From assembly GCA_937859855.1 (NCBI GenBank), contig CALMAR010000396.1, positions 1 to 10,409 of the forward strand: DNA of 10,409 nucleotides, written 5' to 3'. The translations under genes and the position numbers were made by a program. The DNA is from an uncultured Kineosporia sp. GTDB taxonomy: Bacteria; Actinomycetota; Actinomycetes; Actinomycetales; Kineosporiaceae. Below are positions 6,201-10,409 of the stretch, in pieces. The notes below the pieces were generated by a model. It was given only the letters and a program-made list of their open reading frames with translations. It ran no database searches and was not told the origin of the DNA. Positions within the stretch are counted from its first letter, which is position 1, and each line of letters begins with the position of its first letter.

Positions 6201-7397
6201 GTGTTCGAAACCCAGTCCTTCGGAGCGCCCGCCGGGGCTGACCTGGGCCGGGTGCTCCTGGTCGAGGACGATGATGGGGACGCCCTACTGGTAGAGGACC
6301 TGCTGGCGCTCTCGGGGCGCCCGGTCGCGATCACGCGTGCCCGCACCCTGTCCGGCGCTCGTGAGGTGCTGGCCAGCGAATTGATCAGCTGCGTCCTGCT
6401 CGACCTCGGGCTGCCCGACGCGCAGGGGCTCGACGCCGTCCGGGAACTGAGCGCTGGGGGCGACCAGATCGCGGTGGTCTGCCTGACCGGACTGGACGAC
6501 GAGGCTTCCGGTGCCGCCGCGGTCGCCTCCGGCGCACAGGACTACCTGGTCAAGGGCAAGGTGGACGGTGAACTGCTCCGGCGTTCGCTGCGCTACGCGG
6601 TGGAGCGCCGCCGAGCCGAGGAGCAGTCCCGCGAGCTCTACGCCAGCCAGTTGCGAGCGGCCGAGAACGCCCGTCTGGAGCGGGGGCTACTGCCGGTCAC
6701 CCAGACCCGCGATCCGTCTCTGGGTGTAGCCAGCCGTTACCGGCCTCGAGCCGGGGAACTGCTCGGCGGCGATTTCCTTGACGTCGTGGAAACCGTGGAC
6801 GGCCGGGTGTTCGTCGTGCTCGGCGACGTCGCCGGACACGGCCCGGACGAGGCGGCGCTGGGAGTCAGCCTGCGGATCGCCTGGCGAGCCATGGTGCTGG
6901 CCGGCGTCGAGCCGGACCGGATCTTCAGCGTGATGGAGGACGTCCTGATCCGGGAGCGCCGCTCCAGCGACATCTACGTCCAGGCCAGCATGCTGATGAT
7001 CCATGGCGACCGGCTCTCAGCCACCCTCTGGCTCGCCTCGCACCTGCCTCCGATGCTGCTCGATCCCGTTCCGGCGCAGCTACCGGGTGATCCGGCCAGC
7101 CTGGCGCTCGGGCTGCTGCCGCCGGGCCGATGGATCGGACGACTCATCCCATTGCCGCCCCGCTGGCGGATCCTGCTGTACACCGACGGCCTGGTGGAGG
7201 GGCGCCGGGGGAAGAGCCTGCCGCAGGTGCTCGGAGTGCCCGGCCTGCTGTCGATCGCCGAGACCAGCCGGCTCGGCGGCTCCGGGGCCGAGGTGGTCGA
7301 CGACCTGCTCGACCGGGTGCAGCGTGCGCACGGCGGACCGCTGCCCGACGACGTGGCCGTGGTTGCCATCCAGTGGCCGGCCGGATCAGCCCACTGA
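6201..7397 (+). CDS. Response regulator fused to SpoIIE/RsbU-type PP2C serine phosphatase
   Basis: This 398-residue cytoplasmic protein joins a two-component receiver to a serine/threonine phosphatase. The receiver (about 16-130) has acidic residues E22-D24, phosphoacceptor D68 in VLLDLGLPD, T96 in CLTG and K118 in YLVKGK. A helical linker rich in Arg/Glu (about 130-165) leads to the PP2C-like domain with GGDF (D191), GDVAGHG (D209), YTDGLVE (D329) and PDD (D383-D384), the metal-binding acidic residues of the SpoIIE/RsbU family. Known relatives dephosphorylate anti-anti-sigma proteins to free a sigma factor; that target is inferred here. I chose GTG 6201 because GGAGGG (6192-6197) precedes it; GTG codons at 6171 and 6180 lack such a site. 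A histidine kinase follows 11 bases downstream and is the likely phosphodonor. Confidence 0.93.
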   Translation: MFETQSFGAPAGADLGRVLLVEDDDGDALLVEDLLALSGRPVAITRARTLSGAREVLASELISCVLLDLGLPDAQGLDAVRELSAGGDQIAVVCLTGLDDEASGAAAVASGAQDYLVKGKVDGELLRRSLRYAVERRRAEEQSRELYASQLRAAENARLERGLLPVTQTRDPSLGVASRYRPRAGELLGGDFLDVVETVDGRVFVVLGDVAGHGPDEAALGVSLRIAWRAMVLAGVEPDRIFSVMEDVLIRERRSSDIYVQASMLMIHGDRLSATLWLASHLPPMLLDPVPAQLPGDPASLALGLLPPGRWIGRLIPLPPRWRILLYTDGLVEGRRGKSLPQVLGVPGLLSIAETSRLGGSGAEVVDDLLDRVQRAHGGPLPDDVAVVAIQWPAGSAH

Positions 7398-7408
7398 ACG
7401 GCTCGGCC

Positions 7409-9073
7409 ATGCCTTCCGGCGATCACCTCTCCGGGCTGTCCCTGCAGCGCCGGATCGCGATCGCGCTCAGCGCGGCGGGAGTCCTCCTGCTCGCGCTCGT
7501 CATCGTGGCCGGCGTCCTGCTGCTGCGCACCCGCTCCACGCAAACCCAGGTCGTCGACGACTACTTCCAGGCGCTGCGGACGTCGCAGGCCTATCTCGTC
7601 GGCATGCTGGACTCCGAGACGGCGATCCGCGGATACGCGCTGTCCCGGAATACGGAAACCCTGCAGCCGCTGGATCAGGCCGGCCAGCCCTGGGCGCATC
7701 CGATCTCACCGGCGGTCGCCCGCCTCCTCCCTGACCAGCCTCAGGCGGCGTCCGCGCTGACCCGGGTGGAGCAGGACAGCCGGGCCTGGTACGACCAATG
7801 GGGTGCTCCGACGATCCAGCGGACCCGGGCCGGGCAGCCGACCACGAGCGACCAGGTGCTGGCGGGCAAGAAGCTGTTCGACACCTTCCGGCAGGACTAT
7901 GGCCGTTATGTCGAGCAGGTGCAGGCTCGGCGGGCCACCTCGGCGCAGCGTCTAGCTGCCCTGACCAGTTCGCTGTTCGCCACCGCGCTCGCCTCAGCCG
8001 TGCTGGCCCTGATCACTGGTCTGGTCATCTGGTCGCTGCTGCGTCGCTGGGTGGATCGCCCGGCCACTGCGCTGGCCGCGGAGGCCAGGTTGATCGGCGC
8101 CGGCGATCTCAGCCACCAGGTGCAGGCGTCCGGTCCGCGGGAGTTCATTCAGCTGGGGGCGGCGATGGAGTCGATGCGGGAGCGGCTGGTGGCCCAGATC
8201 GGCGCGCTCGAACGTTCCCGTCAGGAGACCCTGGACGCTCAGGCGCAGGTGCATCACCAAGCCGAGGAACTGCGCCGGTCGAACCGGGAACTGGAGCAGT
8301 TCGCCTACGTCGCCTCGCATGATCTGCAGGAGCCGCTGCGCAAGGTGGCCAGTTTCTGCCAGCTGCTGGAACGCCGCTACGCGGAGCAGCTGGACGAAAG
8401 GGCCGGGCAGTACATCCATTTCGCGGTGGACGGGGCTCAGCGGATGCAGCAGCTGATCAATGATCTGCTCGACTTCTCCCGCGTGGGCCGGGTTTCCGCC
8501 TCGGCCATGGACGTGGACACCGGCGCTTGCCTGCGGGCAGCTCTGTCCAACGTGGAGACGGCCAGAGTGGAGTCGGGCGCATCGATCCAGCTGCAGACCG
8601 CGATGCCGGTGCTGCCGGGGGAGCCGCCGTTGCTCACCCAGTTGTTCCAGAACCTGGTCTCGAACGCGATCAAGTTCCGGGCCGGTCCGGCCCCCGTGAT
8701 CCAGATCGGGGCCGTTCGGGCCGGGCCGGACTGGGAGTTCTGGTGCACCGACAACGGCATCGGGATCCCGGCCGAATACGCCGACCGGGTGTTCCTGATC
8801 TTTCAGCGGCTGCATCCCAAGGAGCGCTACGAAGGCACCGGGATCGGGCTGGCCATGTGCAAGAAGATCGTCGAATATCACGGCGGCCGGATCTGGGTCG
8901 GCGGCTTCGAGCCGGGGTCCGGGGACCCGCAAGAGCGGACCGGAACCACCATCCGCTGGACTCTCCCGGCTGAGCCCGCGGCCGTGCTGACAGCCGGGTC
9001 CGAACCGGAGCCTGGCGCTACGGCAGCGCCGGGGTCCGAATCGGCTCCCGTCCGGGGTGCAGCCGCGCGCTGA
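7409..9073 (+). CDS. CHASE3-HAMP membrane sensor histidine kinase
   Basis: This 554-residue kinase has membrane segments at about 17-39 and 187-210, bracketing an extracytoplasmic helical region (about 41-185) that resembles CHASE3 (motif SETAIRGYALS, 69-79). A HAMP-like segment follows (about 210-262, with GAGDLSHQV) and then a coiled coil (about 262-297). The HisKA helix FAYVASHDLQEPLRKV carries phosphoacceptor H304. The ATPase domain has N-box QNLVSNAIKF (414-423), DNGIGI (448-453), the VFLIFQRLH F-box (461-469) and GTGIGLAM (476-483). A Pro/Ala/Glu-rich tail (about 519-554) is probably disordered. The kinase domain is of the phytochrome-like SHDLQEPL subtype. The ATG at 7409 is 11 bases after the phosphatase stop with a weak ribosome site, suggesting coupling; a GTG at 7373 is a less likely start. 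It probably phosphorylates the receiver-phosphatase. Confidence 0.93.
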   Translation: MPSGDHLSGLSLQRRIAIALSAAGVLLLALVIVAGVLLLRTRSTQTQVVDDYFQALRTSQAYLVGMLDSETAIRGYALSRNTETLQPLDQAGQPWAHPISPAVARLLPDQPQAASALTRVEQDSRAWYDQWGAPTIQRTRAGQPTTSDQVLAGKKLFDTFRQDYGRYVEQVQARRATSAQRLAALTSSLFATALASAVLALITGLVIWSLLRRWVDRPATALAAEARLIGAGDLSHQVQASGPREFIQLGAAMESMRERLVAQIGALERSRQETLDAQAQVHHQAEELRRSNRELEQFAYVASHDLQEPLRKVASFCQLLERRYAEQLDERAGQYIHFAVDGAQRMQQLINDLLDFSRVGRVSASAMDVDTGACLRAALSNVETARVESGASIQLQTAMPVLPGEPPLLTQLFQNLVSNAIKFRAGPAPVIQIGAVRAGPDWEFWCTDNGIGIPAEYADRVFLIFQRLHPKERYEGTGIGLAMCKKIVEYHGGRIWVGGFEPGSGDPQERTGTTIRWTLPAEPAAVLTAGSEPEPGATAAPGSESAPVRGAAAR

Positions 9074-9115
9074 GGGGCGCCGGGCCGCCGGTCCTGGCCG
9101 GGCTGCGACCCGGAT

Positions 9116-9145
9116 TTGGCCACGGCGCTGGCTCAGCCGTAGGCT
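9116..9145 (+). promoter_or_regulatory. Candidate promoter for rplJ-rplL
   Basis: TTGGCC (9116-9121), an 18-base spacer and TAGGCT (9140-9145) fit the actinobacterial vegetative pattern (TTGnCn and TAnnnT). Transcription would begin near 9152, just at the start of the folded leader. It lies in the 348-base non-coding gap between the kinase gene and rplJ, so rplJL could be expressed independently of the signalling pair. Confidence 0.45.
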
Positions 9146-9149
9146 GGTG

Positions 9150-9298
9150 GCTACCGAAGACCGCTGGTCGTCGTCCCAAAACAGCTCCAGATCCTCGATC
9201 CGGCCTGTAACGGGACGTCCGAAGGCCCCGCTGTGGCGGGCGGCCCGCGCAGGTGACTGGGTTCGTTCGCCTGGCTGCTGGCAGTGCCGCAGCCCGTC
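9150..9298 (+). ncRNA. Probable L10-type ribosomal leader of rplJL
   Basis: The gap from 9074 to 9421 has no gene but strong folding. The core ACCGAAGACCGCTGGT (9153-9168) resembles, from memory, the conserved CCGUAGAC...GGU core of L10 leaders, where the L10(L12) complex binds to shut off its own mRNA. Downstream is an imperfect hairpin at 9172-9217 (CGTCCC/GGGACG, ACAG/CTGT, and GATC/GATC around CTC), then CCCGC/GCGGG (9227-9240), then GGCTGC-T-GGC-AGT-GCC-GCAGCC (9273-9294), nine pairs with one bulged T. Its position directly upstream of rplJ is the expected one. The family assignment needs a covariance-model search. Confidence 0.6.
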
Positions 9299-9339
9299 CG
9301 CCCCGAGCGCCTGCGCCGGGGCGTTTCTGCTGCTCGGGG
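9299..9339 (+). promoter_or_regulatory. Two mutually exclusive stems, candidate attenuator
   Basis: CGCCCCG (9299-9305) pairs with CGGGGCG (9317-9323), a 7-bp G+C stem followed by TTTCT, which looks like a weak intrinsic terminator. The same 5' strand, CCCCGAGC (9301-9308), pairs perfectly with GCTCGGGG (9332-9339) in an alternative 8-bp stem. Only one can form at a time. Transcription attenuation of rplJL by L10(L12) is known in Bacillus subtilis; operation of such a switch here is inference. Confidence 0.45.
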
Positions 9340-9358
9340 TCCATCCGGTGGTTCGGCC

Positions 9359-9374
9359 GATGTGCTTGCACATC
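9359..9374 (+). other. Hairpin with CUUG tetraloop upstream of rplJ
   Basis: GATGTG (9359-9364) pairs with CACATC (9369-9374) around CTTG, matching the exceptionally stable G-CUUG-C tetraloop class. It lies about 48 bases before the rplJ ATG. It may present or shield the ribosome-binding region, which carries the purine-rich stretch CAGGAAGAAGGAA. Confidence 0.6.
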
Positions 9375-9421
9375 ACCAGGAGACCGACCGGCACCAGGAA
9401 GCATCAGGAAGAAGGAATGCC

Positions 9422-10033
9422 ATGGCGAGGCCCGACAAGGCCGCGGCAGTGGCGGAGCTGACGACTCGATTCCGTGAGTCAAATGCTGCCGTGCTCACCG
9501 AGTACCGGGGCTTGACCGTCGCACAGCTCACGCAGCTGCGCGCCAGCATCAAGGCCCACGCGACCTACGCGGTCGTGAAGAACACCCTGACCCAGCTCGC
9601 CGCCCGCGAGGCCGGGGTGACCGCGTTCGATGACGCGCTCGCCGGTCCGTCGGCGGTGGCCTTCGTCACCGGCGACCCGGTGGAGACGGCCAAGTCATTG
9701 CGTGATTTCGCCCGCACCCATCCGGCGCTGGTGATCAAGGGCGGAGTGATGGACGGGGCCACGCTGACCGCCGATGAGGTGCGCAAGCTGGCTGATCTGG
9801 AGTCCCGAGAGGTACTCCTGTCCAAGCTGGCTGGCGCCATGAAGGCCACACTGACCCGGGCCGCTTACCTGTTCAACGCCCCGCTGTCCCAGGCGGTGCG
9901 CACGGTGGACGCGTTGCGGGAGAAGCGGGCCGAGGCTGAACCCCCCGTCGCAGCACCGGCCGAGTCAGCCGAATCAGCCGAGTCAGCCGAGTCAGCCGAG
10001 CCCGTGGCTCTCGCTGAGGCGACGACCGAGTAA
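9422..10033 (+). CDS. rplJ: 50S ribosomal protein L10
   Basis: L10 anchors L7/L12 dimers to the ribosomal stalk and, with them, represses its own mRNA. The protein has 203 residues, longer than the usual 165-190. The N-terminal rRNA-binding part is typical: [20 protein letters not shown] (21-40), [11 protein letters not shown] (51-61), LAGPSAVAF (73-81), VIKGGVMDG (104-112) and [13 protein letters not shown] (126-138). The C-terminal L12-binding helix (about 148-172) is followed by an extra acidic tail with repeated Ala-Glu-Ser. The ATG at 9422 follows GAAGAAGGAA. The frame is open upstream to 9284, but that part is the RNA leader. rplL follows 71 bases downstream. Confidence 0.98.
   Translation: MARPDKAAAVAELTTRFRESNAAVLTEYRGLTVAQLTQLRASIKAHATYAVVKNTLTQLAAREAGVTAFDDALAGPSAVAFVTGDPVETAKSLRDFARTHPALVIKGGVMDGATLTADEVRKLADLESREVLLSKLAGAMKATLTRAAYLFNAPLSQAVRTVDALREKRAEAEPPVAAPAESAESAESAESAEPVALAEATTE
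9959..9994. repeat. In-gene 9-base tandem repeat coding for Ala-Glu-Ser
   Basis: Four consecutive copies of GCCGAGTCA (the second is GCCGAATCA) occur near the 3' end of rplJ, with a partial fifth copy GCCGAG following. They encode four Ala-Glu-Ser triplets in the L10 tail. Near-identical units point to recent expansion by replication slippage. Confidence 0.9.
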
Positions 10034-10082
10034 GCCCCCGCCACCGCAGCTATTCAGTTCATCCAATTCGCAGCAGCACAAG

Positions 10083-10095
10083 CCTTTTCGAAAGG
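10083..10095 (+). promoter_or_regulatory. Hairpin covering the rplL ribosome-binding site
   Basis: CCTTT-TCG-AAAGG forms a 5-bp stem whose 3' arm is part of the AAAGGA ribosome site (10091-10096), 8 bases before the rplL ATG. Pairing would mask the site. It could adjust L12 output, which must be several-fold above L10. The stem is short and largely A-T, so its effect may be modest. Confidence 0.4.
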
Positions 10096-10104
10096 AATGC
10101 CATC

Positions 10105-10409
10105 ATGGCGAAGCTCAGCACCGACGACTTGCTGGACGCGTTCAAGGACCTCACGCTGATTGAGCTGTCCGAGTTCGTGAAGAAGTTCGAAGAGACCTTC
10201 GACGTCACTGCGGCCGCCCCGGTCGCGGTCGCCGCGCCCGGTGGCGGTGGCGCCGCTGCCCCGGCCGAGGCCGAGGAAGAGAAGGACGAGTTCGACGTCG
10301 TCCTCGAGGCGGCCGGCGACAAGAAGATCCAGGTGATCAAAGAGGTGCGTGGTCTGACCAGCCTGGGCCTCAAGGAGGCCAAGGATCTGGTGGACGCCGC
10401 TCCCAAGCC
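10105..10409 (+). CDS. rplL: 50S ribosomal protein L7/L12, C-terminus cut by window edge
   Basis: L7/L12 is the multicopy stalk protein that recruits and activates translational GTPases. The window holds 101 codons and part of the next; the family normally has about 125-130 residues, so roughly the last 25-30 are missing. Visible are the N-terminal dimerisation helices ([18 protein letters not shown], 4-21), the Ala/Gly/Pro hinge (about 36-54) and most of the globular domain with [21 protein letters not shown] (described within 62-82) and [14 protein letters not shown]. The ATG at 10105 has an AAAGGA ribosome site; a nearer ATG at 10097 is out of frame. It lies 71 bases after rplJ in the usual rplJ-rplL pair. 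Confidence 0.98.
   Translation, partial: MAKLSTDDLLDAFKDLTLIELSEFVKKFEETFDVTAAAPVAVAAPGGGGAAAPAEAEEEKDEFDVVLEAAGDKKIQVIKEVRGLTSLGLKEAKDLVDAAPK

Noticed and set aside
7130..7408. Extended N-terminus for the CHASE3 kinase
   Set aside because: It lies out of frame inside the phosphatase gene and is Arg/Pro/Ala-rich shadow sequence; membrane topology starts properly from the ATG at 7409.
9227..9240. CCCGC/GCGGG stem as an intrinsic terminator after the kinase gene
   Set aside because: No T-run follows and the stem is short; it is better treated as part of the rplJ leader.
7994..9394. 466-codon open frame on the minus strand
   Set aside because: It is antisense to a kinase gene with all motifs intact and has Arg/Gly/Pro/Leu-rich composition typical of shadows in high-G+C DNA.
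9284..9421. Extended N-terminus for L10
   Set aside because: This stretch is the folded RNA leader; L10 homology and the ribosome site place the start at 9422.
9959..10003. Possible CRISPR-like or mobile-element repeat
   Set aside because: Units are contiguous 9-base copies in frame within rplJ with no spacers; this is a coding tandem repeat.

Overview
The window is high-G+C DNA with GTG starts, purine-rich Shine-Dalgarno (SD) sites and the gene order tRNA-Trp, secE, nusG, rplK, rplA ... rplJ, rplL. Together these indicate an actinomycete-type bacterium (Actinomycetota). The genus cannot be fixed from what is visible.

Layout. (1) Positions 1-3296, minus strand: a tightly packed four-gene unit, read right to left. 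It encodes a DrrA-type ABC ATPase, an ABC-2 permease, a NarL-family sensor histidine kinase and a NarL/LuxR-family response regulator that runs off the left edge. Two junctions are 4-base ATGA overlaps and the third has a 6-base gap, so this looks like a drug- or lipid-export module with its own two-component sensor. (2) Positions 3297-3511: a divergent control region with a perfect inverted repeat. (3) Positions 3512-5997, plus strand: tRNA-Trp(CCA), secE, nusG, rplK and rplA, the standard secretion/transcription/ribosome cluster. (4) Positions 5998-9073, plus strand: a hairpin directly at the rplA stop and a short tandem repeat, then two signalling genes. These are a receiver domain fused to a SpoIIE/RsbU-type PP2C phosphatase and a CHASE3-HAMP-HisKA-HATPase membrane kinase. 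The pair sits between rplA and rplJ, which adjoin in many bacteria. (5) Positions 9074-9421: a 348-base non-coding, strongly folded leader with a plausible promoter. It looks like an L10-type autoregulatory leader and contains two mutually exclusive stems resembling an attenuator. (6) Positions 9422-10409: rplJ, with an unusual Ala-Glu-Ser repeat tail, and the 5' part of rplL, cut by the right edge.

How they fit together. The left operon probably senses a membrane-active or toxic compound and drives its export. The ribosomal cluster supplies SecE, NusG and the L11/L1 and L10/L12 stalk proteins. The inserted pair probably forms a two-component pathway in which the kinase phosphorylates the receiver domain and so controls a serine phosphatase. 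In related systems such phosphatases act on anti-anti-sigma proteins; no such partner is present in this window. The most interesting points are the location of this pair inside the ribosomal cluster and the structured leader that appears to give rplJL its own control downstream of it.
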